A stretch of 64,000 nt of DNA from CAVQKZ01 sp963837325 (GTDB taxonomy: Bacteria; Actinomycetota; Actinomycetes; Mycobacteriales; Jatrophihabitantaceae), in NCBI GenBank assembly GCA_963837325.1, contig CAWIMV010000002.1, positions 1,054,001 to 1,118,000 of the forward strand, in the 5' to 3' direction. A model generated the notes under the pieces. That model was not told where the DNA came from. It saw only the letters and a program-made list of their open reading frames with translations, and searched no databases. The position numbers and the translations under genes were made by a program. This document shows positions 33,903 to 43,257 of this stretch, in pieces (positions within the stretch are counted from its first letter, which is position 1; each line of letters starts with the position of its first letter).

Positions 33903-34639
33903 AAGACGAGCGCGAGCGTGAGCCGCTTACCGGATCGGACGACCGATACGCCATGCCGCACCGGCGCCGCCGACCAGCCGCGCTGCGACCGCACCGGCCG
34001 GTCGCGGGTGGTGAAGACGAGGCCGTGGCCGTGGGGGATCAGGGTGGCCGTGCCGCGGGACTGCGCGCGCGGGCGCTGCTCGTACAGCAGGAATTCGCCA
34101 CCGGTGTGGTCGATCCCAGGGCTGTTCAGGTTGATCACGACCTGCAGCGGGAACACCAGCTCGCCATAGAGGTCACGGTGCAGCGCGTTCCAGTCGCCCG
34201 GCCCGTACTTGAGCAGGATCGGCGTCGACTTCGTCTGGCCGGCGGCGTGACAGCGCTCCAGCCACTCGTCGAGGGTGTCCGGCCAGGGCGTCTCGCGCCC
34301 CAGCCGGGTCCACCAGTCCCGGGCGATCGGCAGCAGGCGCGGGTAGAGCGCCTGTTTCAGCTCAACGACGGCGGCCGGGAACGGCTCGGCGAAGTACCGG
34401 TATTCACCCGCCCCGAAGCGGTGGCGGCCCATGTCGACGGTGGACCGGAACCGCGTGTCGTCGGAGTAGAGCGACGCGATATCCGCGGCCTCCTCGGGTG
34501 TGAGCAGGGGACCGGTCGCGGCGCACCCGTAGTCGTCCAGCTCGGCGCGGATGGCGGCCCAGTCAGCCGATTCCACCCCGGCCGGCCAGGTGTCGACGGC
34601 CGCCCGCGTGCGTTCGGGGTCCGTGCGGGTCGCGGTCAT
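33887..34639 (-). CDS. 2-oxoglutarate/Fe(II) dioxygenase, probably DNA-repair related
   Basis: This 250-residue protein has the metal-binding H-x-D in WNALHRDLYGELVFPLQVV (about residues 155-170), a distal His in PVRHGVSVVRSG and the 2OG-binding Arg after it, followed by a LTLALVFHDA strand. Its start overlaps the end of ogt by four bases (ATGA) and ogt overlaps a sigma factor, so all three are one operon. The pairing with an O6-alkylguanine methyltransferase suggests an AlkB-like role in alkylation repair, but it is not a canonical AlkB sequence; other protein or small-molecule substrates are possible. Confidence 0.8.
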   Translation of the reverse strand: MTATRTDPERTRAAVDTWPAGVESADWAAIRAELDDYGCAATGPLLTPEEAADIASLYSDDTRFRSTVDMGRHRFGAGEYRYFAEPFPAAVVELKQALYPRLLPIARDWWTRLGRETPWPDTLDEWLERCHAAGQTKSTPILLKYGPGDWNALHRDLYGELVFPLQVVINLNSPGIDHTGGEFLLYEQRPRAQSRGTATLIPHGHGLVFTTRDRPVRSQRGWSAAPVRHGVSVVRSGKRLTLALVFHDAA

Positions 34640-35250
34640 GCTGCGGCCTCCAGCGTGAGCAGAGTGCGCTTGGCCTCGATTCCGCCCAGGTAGCCACCGA
34701 GCGCACCGTCAGAGCGCACGACCCGGTGGCAGGGCACGACGACCGGCAACGGGTTGGTCGCGCAAGCAGAGCCGACGGCGCGGACGGCCTTGGGGTTGCC
34801 GGCGAGCTCCGCGACGATGGCGTAGCTCGCGGTGTGCCCGTAGCCGATGTCGGGCAGGTGGTGCAGCACGACGCTCCGGAATCCGGCGGACAGGCGCCAG
34901 TCCAGGGGCAGGTCGAAATCGTGGCGCGTCCCGGCGAAGTACTCCTCGAGCTGCCGGGCTGCGTCGTCGAGGCGGCCCGGCGCGTTGAGAATGCGCGGGC
35001 TGACCCGGTCGGCCAGGCGCTGCAGCACGATGTCGTGGTTCTCGCTGGCGTAGGCGACCCGGACCAGTCCCGCATCGGTCGCGGCCAGCAGCAATGATCC
35101 GACCGGGCTGTCGACGGTGCGGTAGGCCACGTCCAGGATGCCCTCGTCGGCTGCGGCGGCGACCAACCGGCCGCGCAGTGCCTGCAGGTGGTCAGGCGTG
35201 GCGGTGTAGGCCCGCGCCAGGTCGCGGGGTAGCTCGTTGTCGCTGTTCAT
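34636..35250 (-). CDS. ogt: Methylated-DNA-[protein]-cysteine S-methyltransferase
   Basis: This 204-residue suicide repair enzyme transfers alkyl groups from O6-alkylguanine to its own cysteine. The active-site PCHRVVRSDGALGGYLGG is complete, preceded by the DNA-binding helix region (IGYGHTASYAIVAELAGNPKAVRAVGSACATNPLP). The N-terminal DSPVGSLLLAATDAGLVRVAY domain is also present. The frame is open far upstream, but ATG 35250 overlaps the sigma-factor stop (ATGA), fixing the start. The first 40 residues are an extra N-terminal extension. Confidence 0.93.
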   Translation of the reverse strand: MNSDNELPRDLARAYTATPDHLQALRGRLVAAAADEGILDVAYRTVDSPVGSLLLAATDAGLVRVAYASENHDIVLQRLADRVSPRILNAPGRLDDAARQLEEYFAGTRHDFDLPLDWRLSAGFRSVVLHHLPDIGYGHTASYAIVAELAGNPKAVRAVGSACATNPLPVVVPCHRVVRSDGALGGYLGGIEAKRTLLTLEAAA

Positions 35251-35741
35251 CGAGTGTCTCCTTTCCTGGTAGTGACGCCCGGGTAGGTGCGTCGGAGGGT
35301 GGCGATTCCGGCGGCGGCGGCGCGGCGGGCCGCGTCGGTACTGCCGCCGAGGACGGCGGCCACGTCGGAGTAGGGCAGGCCGGCCAGGTAGTGGTACGCG
35401 ACCGCTTGCTTCTGTTTTGCGGGTAGCCGGGTCAGCGCCGCCGCCAGGTCCGGATCCGGGCCGTCGGACGGGGCGACCGGGGTCTCGGGCAGGTCGTCGG
35501 TAGGGATCGCGCGCCGTTTCGCGGCGCGGGTGGCGTCGATGGCTTTGCGGTGCGCGATCGTGACGAGCCAAGCCTCGACGTTGGCGTCCGCTGGGAGGTC
35601 GGGGTAGGCCTTCAGCGCCGACAGGAACGTCTCCGACCAGGCGTCGTCGGCGTCGACCGATCCGAGCACGGCGCGGCAGACGCGCAGCACCGTGCTGCCG
35701 TGGGCTTCGATGACGGTCTCGAAGGGTGCTTTGCCGGTCAC
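35247..35741 (-). CDS. ECF-type sigma-70 family sigma factor
   Basis: This 164-residue protein has region 2 (TVLRVCRAVLGSVDADDAWSETFLSALKAYP ... VEAWLVTIAHRKAIDATR) and region 4 (ALTRLPAKQKQAVAYHYLAGLPYSDVAAVLGGSTDAARRAAAAGIATLRR). No anti-sigma gene is adjacent. It is first in an operon with ogt and a 2OG oxygenase, so it probably directs an alkylation-stress regulon and its own operon; this is inferred from position. Start is GTG 35741. Confidence 0.87.
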   Translation of the reverse strand: MTGKAPFETVIEAHGSTVLRVCRAVLGSVDADDAWSETFLSALKAYPDLPADANVEAWLVTIAHRKAIDATRAAKRRAIPTDDLPETPVAPSDGPDPDLAAALTRLPAKQKQAVAYHYLAGLPYSDVAAVLGGSTDAARRAAAAGIATLRRTYPGVTTRKGDTR

Positions 35742-35825
35742 GTTAGGTAGACGTCCCGCCCGTGGTGTTCGTGAGGTCTGTTGCCCGAGTGATTTCAGTG
35801 GTCCGCCAAAACCCGAGAGCCCCGG

Positions 35826-36086
35826 TTACTCAGTCGCGAGGTCGGCGACGAGTTTCTCCAGCGCCTCTTTGCTGGTCATCGTGGCCGTGATGTAGCTCGT
35901 GGCGCCGCCCGCCGACACCGTCCAGGCCTGGGTGCCCCATCGGTACGGGTCGACCGGGTCGGCCGGGATGATCGTGATGTCCATGTCGAGGTCGCGCTGG
36001 TCCACGGCCTCACGCGCCAGCGCTGCGACGTCGGCGTCGGAGAGAGTCACGTCGTCATTGAACCAGCGCCGCCCGCGGCCGGGCAC
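35826..36086 (-). CDS. Small hypothetical protein
   Basis: This 86-residue protein lies 35 bp downstream of recQ on the same strand and may be co-transcribed. After a basic start it has a helix (VTLSDADVAALAREAVDQ), then strands (DMDITIIPADP, QAWTVSAGGATSYITATM) and a C-terminal helix. A GTG at 36050 is an alternative start, giving 74 residues. No family is recognised. Confidence 0.55.
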   Translation of the reverse strand: MPGRGRRWFNDDVTLSDADVAALAREAVDQRDLDMDITIIPADPVDPYRWGTQAWTVSAGGATSYITATMTSKEALEKLVADLATE

Positions 36087-36121
36087 CGGGCGCGGCCGGC
36101 CGAGCCCCCGGTCGGACCGGT

Positions 36122-38245
36122 TCAGCCGGCGATACCGAGAACGAAGGGGTAGACGGCGCCGGCGCCAGCGGCTCGCAGCAGGCGCGTGACGACGGTGAGG
36201 GTCCAGCCGCTGTCGGTGAAGTCGTCGACGAGCAGGACGCGCTGCCCGTCCAGTGCGGCGGCCAGTTCAGGCGGCACGGCGTAGTCGGCCCAGATGTCGC
36301 GCAGCCGCATGGCGCTGTTGGACCGGCCGGTCGCGGACGGTCCGGTGTGCGGTACCGAGCCCAGGTCCGGCAGCCGGCCGATCGCGCCCAGCCGGGCGGC
36401 CAGGTCGGCCAGCAACACCGAGCGGCGGGCCGAGCCGACGTGCACGACGGCTTCGGGCCGCTCAGCCCAGCCCCACGCCGCGAGCACCTCAATCGCGGCC
36501 GCGAGCAGGTCGTCGGGTACCGGACCATCGGGGGTGTCGGGCGCGAGCACGGCCCGCACCCGCTGCCCGTAGCCGAGGTCGGTGAAGCGGGCCAGTGCGC
36601 GCCCGGGCTCGGCCGCCTCGTCGGGCCCGATCTTGCCGCGGACGTCGATGCCCAGGCCCGGCATCGAGGTGGGCCATTGCCGCCGGGGTTCGAACGGCAC
36701 GCCGGGCCGGTGCAGTGTGGCCGATGCTGCGGTGACGGTTTGCTCGCTGACCTCGGCGGCGAGGGTCAACCCGCCGCAGTTGTCGCACCGGCCGCAGTCG
36801 GCGGCGTGCGGGTCGTCGAGTTGCTCGCGCAGGAAGCGCATCCGACACGCGCCGGTGGCCAGGTAGTCGCGCATGGCCTGCTGCTCGTCGCGGCGCACCT
36901 GGGCGACGCGGGCGTAACGCTCGGCGTCGTAATTCCACGCCTGCCCCGTGGCGATCCAGCCGCCACGCACCCGGCGCACCGCACCGTCGACGTCGAGCAC
37001 CTTCAGCATCGCTTCGAGCCGGGATCGGGACAGCTCGACCTTGGTCTCGAGCAGCGCGGTGCTCATGGGCTCGTCGGGGCTAAGGGCGTTGAGAGCCAGG
37101 CGGACCTGGTCCTCGCGGGGGAAGCCGACCGACGCAAAGTAGTCCCAGATGGCCTGGTCCTCGGCCCCGGGCAACAGGACGACCTCGGCCTGGTCGACGC
37201 CGCGCCCGGCGCGGCCGACCTGCTGGTAGTACGCGATCGGCGACTGCGGTGCCCCGAAATGGATGACGAATCCGAGATCGGGCTTGTCGAAACCCATGCC
37301 GAGGGCGGAGGTGGCCACCAGCGCCTTGACCCGGTTGTTGATCAGGTCGTCCTCGGCGGCCAAGCGCTCGGTCTGCTCGGTCTGGCCGGAGTACGCGGCC
37401 ACGGTCAGGCCGCGCTCGCGCAGGTAGTCGGCGACTTCCTGCGAGCCCGCCACGGTGAGCGTGTAGATGATGCCCGAGCCCGGCAGCTCGGCGAGGTGGT
37501 CGGCCAGCCAGGCCAGCCGGTGCGCCGTGGACGGCAGGGCGAGCACGCCGAGGTGCAGCGAGTCGCGGTCGAGGCTGCCGCGCAGTACCAGCACGTCGTC
37601 GCCGTCACGTCCCAGCCCGAGGACGTCGGCCACGTCGTCGACGACGCGCGAGTTCGCCGTCGCGGTGGTGGCCAGCACCGGGATCCCGTCCGGCAGCTCC
37701 GGCAACAGGGTGCGCAGCCGGCGGAAGTCGGGCCGGAAATCGTGGCCCCAGTCGCTGATGCAGTGCGCCTCGTCGACGACGAGCAGGCCACACGTCGCGG
37801 CCAGTTGCGGCATGACGTTGTCGCGGAAGTCGGGGTTGTTGAGCCGTTCGGGCGACAGCAGCAGCACGTCGACCTCGCCCCGGTTCACGGCGGCGTAGGT
37901 GCGGCTCCAGTCCTCGACGTTGGTCGAGTTGATCGTGGCCGCGTGGATGCCGGCGCGCTCGGCCGCGGCGATCTGGTTGCGCATGAGGGCGAGCAGCGGC
38001 GACACGATGACGGTGGGCCCGGCGCCTTCGGCCCGCAGCAGGGCAGTGGCGACGAAGTAGACCGCCGACTTGCCCCAACCGGTGCGCTGCACGACCAAGG
38101 CTCGGCGCCGATTGCAGACCAGGGCCTCGATTGCTGTCCACTGGTCTTCACGCAGCGTGGCCTCGGCGCCGGCCAGAGCCCGCAGATGCGTCTCGGCTTG
38201 CGCCCGCAGCGCGGTGCGGTCGGCGACGGGTGCGGCGGCGGTCAT
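36122..38245 (-). CDS. RecQ helicase fused to a C-terminal phosphoribosyltransferase domain
   Basis: This 707-residue protein has an SF2 RecQ core: Walker A-like VQRTGWGKSAVYF (about residue 53), VVDEAHCISDWGHDFRP (about 155), STVAGSQEVADYL and the QVGRAGRG motif VI (about 340). A zinc-binding Cys cluster follows near 470-495 (ACRMRFLREQ ... CGRCDNC). No HRDC domain is present. The last 130 residues instead resemble a type I phosphoribosyltransferase, with the PRPP loop VLLVDDFTDSGWTLTVV. The fusion joins DNA unwinding to a nucleotide-salvage fold; whether the PRT part is catalytic or a sensor is unknown. Confidence 0.88.
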   Translation of the reverse strand: MTAAAPVADRTALRAQAETHLRALAGAEATLREDQWTAIEALVCNRRRALVVQRTGWGKSAVYFVATALLRAEGAGPTVIVSPLLALMRNQIAAAERAGIHAATINSTNVEDWSRTYAAVNRGEVDVLLLSPERLNNPDFRDNVMPQLAATCGLLVVDEAHCISDWGHDFRPDFRRLRTLLPELPDGIPVLATTATANSRVVDDVADVLGLGRDGDDVLVLRGSLDRDSLHLGVLALPSTAHRLAWLADHLAELPGSGIIYTLTVAGSQEVADYLRERGLTVAAYSGQTEQTERLAAEDDLINNRVKALVATSALGMGFDKPDLGFVIHFGAPQSPIAYYQQVGRAGRGVDQAEVVLLPGAEDQAIWDYFASVGFPREDQVRLALNALSPDEPMSTALLETKVELSRSRLEAMLKVLDVDGAVRRVRGGWIATGQAWNYDAERYARVAQVRRDEQQAMRDYLATGACRMRFLREQLDDPHAADCGRCDNCGGLTLAAEVSEQTVTAASATLHRPGVPFEPRRQWPTSMPGLGIDVRGKIGPDEAAEPGRALARFTDLGYGQRVRAVLAPDTPDGPVPDDLLAAAIEVLAAWGWAERPEAVVHVGSARRSVLLADLAARLGAIGRLPDLGSVPHTGPSATGRSNSAMRLRDIWADYAVPPELAAALDGQRVLLVDDFTDSGWTLTVVTRLLRAAGAGAVYPFVLGIAG

Positions 38246-38315
38246 GCCTCGTGTCTAGCAGGCGCGCCCGACACCGGGGCAGTCCCATCGCAACGTTTCG
38301 CCGACGTGTATTCCG

Positions 38316-38381
38316 CGAGTGGTCACTTACGCGTCGAGTGGTCAGCTATACGTGACCACCCGACGCGTAAGTGACCACTCG
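38316..38381. repeat. 66-bp palindrome between the acyl-CoA synthetase and recQ genes
   Basis: Two 29-base arms (38316-38344 and 38353-38381) match with one mismatch around an 8-base loop. Each arm contains the word GAGTGGTCA twice. It lies 20 bp after the acyl-CoA synthetase stop and 71 bp before the recQ start (both genes on the minus strand). It may be a terminator, a dispersed palindromic repeat or a protein-binding site. Confidence 0.75.
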
Positions 38382-38400
38382 GCGGGGGGCGGCGAGAGGG

Positions 38401-39930
<1,530 letters not shown>

Positions 39931-39997
39931 GGCGCACCACCTCCGGTCAGCCCTGCGACGTATCGATTAGATCGGACGCCGGCCGCTGAGACGAGAG

Positions 39998-40666
39998 CTA
40001 GGGCGTCACCAGGTCGAACGCCTTGTGCGTGATGTCCTTCGCGGTCGTGGCTGCTCCCTTTGCGGTCTTGGCCGCGCCCTTGGCGGTGTAGACCTGCTTC
40101 GCCGTGCGCTTGGCCGTCTTGCGCGCCGCCTTGGCGGCTCGCGCCTCGGCCCGGGCCCGCATCACCTTGACCCCGGATGACGCCTTCGTGGCCCGCCGGA
40201 CCGTGGCCACCTTTGCGCCGGTGGTCAGCTCGACCGCCTTGTCGTGCGCCGGATCCACCACCGAGCCGATCACGAGGCTGGCACCGATGCCGAACATCCA
40301 CACGTCCTTGGCGATGGCGATACCCTGCTGCGTCGGCCGGATGCTTCCTTCTTCGTGCATGCCCGGAGTACGCCACCACATGCCGAGCAGGCTTCCGGAA
40401 AAGCCGAGCAGCCCGAGGCCGGCCACGCCGGCCGGGACGATGGGCAGTAGCAGCGCGGAACCCAGTGCAATTTCGCTCACTGCCACCACCTTCAGGAAGG
40501 GCTTCGGCGGGACCTTCTCCAAAGCCGGATAGGCTCCGGCCGCCATCCCGTGCAGCGCCTTGGCCGTCTGTTCGTCGCTTTGGAGCTTGCCGATCCCCGA
40601 GTTGAGGATGAACCCTCCGGTGACCAGGCGCGAAGGGGTGCGGCGCAGCTTTGCGGACAGACTCAT
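39998..40666 (-). CDS. DoxX-family membrane protein with Lys/Ala-rich tail
   Basis: This 222-residue protein has a DoxX-like membrane part (residues about 1-145): LVTGGFILNSGIGKLQ, VVAVSEIALGSALLLPIVPAGVAGLGLLGFSGSLLGMWW, IAKDVWMFGIGASLVIGSVV. The last 70 residues are strongly basic and repetitive (KAARKTAKRTAKQVY, KGAAKTAKGAATTAKD), like histone-H1-type tails, and probably cytoplasmic. The function of DoxX proteins is mostly unknown, with redox roles proposed. It lies 34 bp downstream of pmt on the same strand. Confidence 0.78.
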   Translation of the reverse strand: MSLSAKLRRTPSRLVTGGFILNSGIGKLQSDEQTAKALHGMAAGAYPALEKVPPKPFLKVVAVSEIALGSALLLPIVPAGVAGLGLLGFSGSLLGMWWRTPGMHEEGSIRPTQQGIAIAKDVWMFGIGASLVIGSVVDPAHDKAVELTTGAKVATVRRATKASSGVKVMRARAEARAAKAARKTAKRTAKQVYTAKGAAKTAKGAATTAKDITHKAFDLVTP

Positions 40667-40700
40667 GATCGGTCGACCTTCCTGGTTCGGCTTCGAAGTT

Positions 40701-42314
40701 TCATACCCACGACGGCAACCACATATGCGCGTGCCAGGTGTCGTACGTCAGCAGGCCGGCGGTGAAGATCGGCCACATCCAAGCGAAGTCGACCACGACC
40801 AGGCCGAGGTAGGTCGCTACTCCGGCAATGCCCCACTGCCGGCGACGGTACGTCTTTCGGTCGCGCACTTCGTCGCCGGTGCGGCGCAGGGCCGGGCCGA
40901 GCATGACGCCGAGCGCAAGTGTCACCGCGATGATCAGGAACGGCATGAGCGGTGACATGTAGAAGAGGAACTTGGTCCGCTTGGCGTCGGGGAACCACAC
41001 GAGCCAGCCGGCGACGAACGCGACCCAGACCGCGCCGGCCCGCCAGTCGCGCGTCGTCAGCCAGTGCCAGGCCAGCCAGAGCAACGCCGGAACAAACGCC
41101 CACCACATCAGTGGCGTCCCGATCAGCAGGATCTCGCGCGCGCAGCTCGACGACCCGCACGCTTTCGACGAGCTGTCATAGGAGAAGTCGACCGGGCGGC
41201 CGAGGACGAGCCAGCTCCACTGGCTGGACTGGTACGGATGCGGGTCGGCCAGTCCTTCGTGGAACCGGTATGCCTGCAGCGTGTACGCGCCGAGCGAGCG
41301 GATCGGGCCGGGCAACCAGGTCCAGGTGAACGGGATGTGCAACCCGAGCAGATCCAGACGGGTCGATGCGCTGTGGGTGTCGGTGTAGTGGCGGCCCCAG
41401 CTGTTCTCGCCCACGAACCAGCCGAGGTAACTGAGCAGATACGTGCCGAGGGGCGCGACAAGCAGGGACCCCGTGGCCGGCAGCACCGAGCGCCGCAGCG
41501 CGTGCCGCGTGGGATGCAGCACCCCGGCGCACCGGAGCGCGGCGCGGTCCCACACCAGGCTGAGCAGGACGAAGACGACGAAGAACGACAGCGCCGACCA
41601 CTTCACCGCGCAGGCAGCGCCGAGCATGACGCCGCCGACGAGCCGCCAGGGTCGCGGGCCCAGCGTCGGTACACCGGCGCCGACATCCGCGCCGTCGGCG
41701 ATGAGGGCGGCGAGCCGGGCCCGTACCTGATCGCGGTCGACGACAAGCGCCCCGAAGCCGGCCAGTACGAACGTCTGCAGGAAAATGTCGAGCAGCGCCG
41801 TGCGCGAGAGCACCAGCGACAGCCCGTCCATCGCGAGCAGCAGGCCGGCGATTGCCCCAAACAGGTTCGAGCGCAGCATCCGCCGGGCGATGCGCGTGAC
41901 GAGGACGACGGAGACGACGCCCGCGATCGCAGGAGCCACGCGCCAGCCGACCGAGGTGTCGCCCCAGATCTGCGACGTGAGCGCGATCAGCCACTTTCCG
42001 AGCGGCGGATGGACGATGAACATGTAGCCGCGGTTGTCCTCGTAGCCGTACCGCAGCAGCTCCTGTGCCTCGGTGGCGTAGTACACCTCGTCGAAGCTCT
42101 TGCCATGGGGGTAACCCACCGCCCAGAAGCGGGTTATGGCGGCGAGAATCGTGACTAGGGCGGTGAGCAGCCAGCCGATCCAGGGGTGCGGGTCGCGCCA
42201 CGGTGCCAGAGCGGCCGGGACCGGACGCGCGATCTGCGGCGGTTCGGTGGCGTCGTCGTCCTCGGACGCGGTGACCGGCGCAGGGCTCGTCGGAGCCTCG
42301 AGGGTCGCCGTCAC
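40701..42314 (-). CDS. pmt: Polyprenol-phosphate-mannose:protein mannosyltransferase
   Basis: This 537-residue polytopic GT-C enzyme transfers mannose from polyprenol-phosphate mannose to secreted proteins during export. The conserved first extracellular loop is visible (GKSFDEVYYATEAQELLRYGYEDN, with the acidic pair), then VHPPLGKW and about 10 membrane segments. The C-terminal PMT_4TMC part ends at FTAGLLTYDTWHAHMWLPSW. It is divergent from rsmI with 42 bp between starts, the standard actinobacterial layout. Confidence 0.94.
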   Translation of the reverse strand: MTATLEAPTSPAPVTASEDDDATEPPQIARPVPAALAPWRDPHPWIGWLLTALVTILAAITRFWAVGYPHGKSFDEVYYATEAQELLRYGYEDNRGYMFIVHPPLGKWLIALTSQIWGDTSVGWRVAPAIAGVVSVVLVTRIARRMLRSNLFGAIAGLLLAMDGLSLVLSRTALLDIFLQTFVLAGFGALVVDRDQVRARLAALIADGADVGAGVPTLGPRPWRLVGGVMLGAACAVKWSALSFFVVFVLLSLVWDRAALRCAGVLHPTRHALRRSVLPATGSLLVAPLGTYLLSYLGWFVGENSWGRHYTDTHSASTRLDLLGLHIPFTWTWLPGPIRSLGAYTLQAYRFHEGLADPHPYQSSQWSWLVLGRPVDFSYDSSSKACGSSSCAREILLIGTPLMWWAFVPALLWLAWHWLTTRDWRAGAVWVAFVAGWLVWFPDAKRTKFLFYMSPLMPFLIIAVTLALGVMLGPALRRTGDEVRDRKTYRRRQWGIAGVATYLGLVVVDFAWMWPIFTAGLLTYDTWHAHMWLPSWV

Positions 42315-42356
42315 GTCGCCGATCTTTTCAGATGTGGCGACGTTTAGGGTCGGCGC

Positions 42357-43214
42357 ATGGCGGATGCTGAGGAAACCGGCCGGGTGGTCCTCGCCGGCGC
42401 CCCCCTCGGTCAGGCCGGCGATGCGTCCGCCCGGCTACGGGCCGCGCTCGCCAGCGCGCCGGTCATCGCCGCCGAGGACACCCGCCGGCTGCGCCGCTTG
42501 TGCGCCGACCTCGACGTACGGCCCACCGGCCGGGTCGTGTCCTTCTTCGACGCGAACGAGGCGGCGCGGGTGCCGGCCCTGCTCGACGCCCTCCGCGCCG
42601 GCCAGGACGTGCTGGTCGTCTCCGATGCCGGCATGCCGTCGGTGTCTGACCCCGGCTACCGGCTGGTGGCGGCAGCGGTGGCGGCTGGACTGGGCGTCAC
42701 GGCGCTGCCGGGCCCGTCGGCGGTCACGACGGCGCTGGCCGTGTCCGGGCTGCCCGTCGACCGGTTCTGCTTCGAGGGCTTCCTGCCCCGCAAGGCGGGG
42801 GAGCGGCGGCGGGCGCTCGGCGCGCTGGCCGGGGAATCGCGGACGATGGTGTTCTTCGAGGCCCCGCACCGGATCGGCGCGGTGCTGCGGGACCTGGCCG
42901 CCGCGTTCGGGGACGACCGCCGGGCGGCCGTCTGCCGCGAGCTGACCAAGACGTACGAGGAGGTCCGCCGCGGCGGTCTGGGCGAACTGGCCGACTGGGC
43001 CGCCGGCGAGGTCCGGGGCGAGATCACCCTCGTCGTTGCCGGGGCCGCGGCCGGCGAGTCCGACCGGCCCGAGCCCGACGCTCTGGCGGCCGCGGTGGCC
43101 GAGGCGGAACAGGCCGGCGCGTCCCGCAAGGACGCGATCGCAGCGGTGGCCCGGCTGCACGGCGTGCCCAAGCGGGACGTCTTCGACGCGGTGGTGGCCG
43201 GCAAGCAGGGATAG
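42357..43214 (+). CDS. rsmI: 16S rRNA (cytidine1402-2'-O)-methyltransferase RsmI
   Basis: This 285-residue SAM-dependent tetrapyrrole-methylase-fold enzyme methylates the ribose of C1402 in 16S rRNA. Family motifs visible are LAGAPLGQAGDASARLRAAL, APVIAAEDTRRLRRLC, VVSDAGMPSVSDPGYRLV, PGPSAVTTALAVSGLP and FEAPHRIGAVLRDLA. RsmI C-terminal features are also present (ELTKTYEEVRRGGLGELADW, SRKDAIAAVARLHGVPKRDVFDAVV). Normal length. Confidence 0.95.
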   Translation: MADAEETGRVVLAGAPLGQAGDASARLRAALASAPVIAAEDTRRLRRLCADLDVRPTGRVVSFFDANEAARVPALLDALRAGQDVLVVSDAGMPSVSDPGYRLVAAAVAAGLGVTALPGPSAVTTALAVSGLPVDRFCFEGFLPRKAGERRRALGALAGESRTMVFFEAPHRIGAVLRDLAAAFGDDRRAAVCRELTKTYEEVRRGGLGELADWAAGEVRGEITLVVAGAAAGESDRPEPDALAAAVAEAEQAGASRKDAIAAVARLHGVPKRDVFDAVVAGKQG

Positions 43215-43257
43215 GCTGGCTATATCAGCTCGATGATGAGTCCGGTACAGGGCTTTT

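Noticed and set aside
36347..38374. Very long plus-strand frame opposite recQ
   Set aside because: Gly/Val/Asp/Arg-rich shadow; recQ motifs on the minus strand are intact over the same bases.
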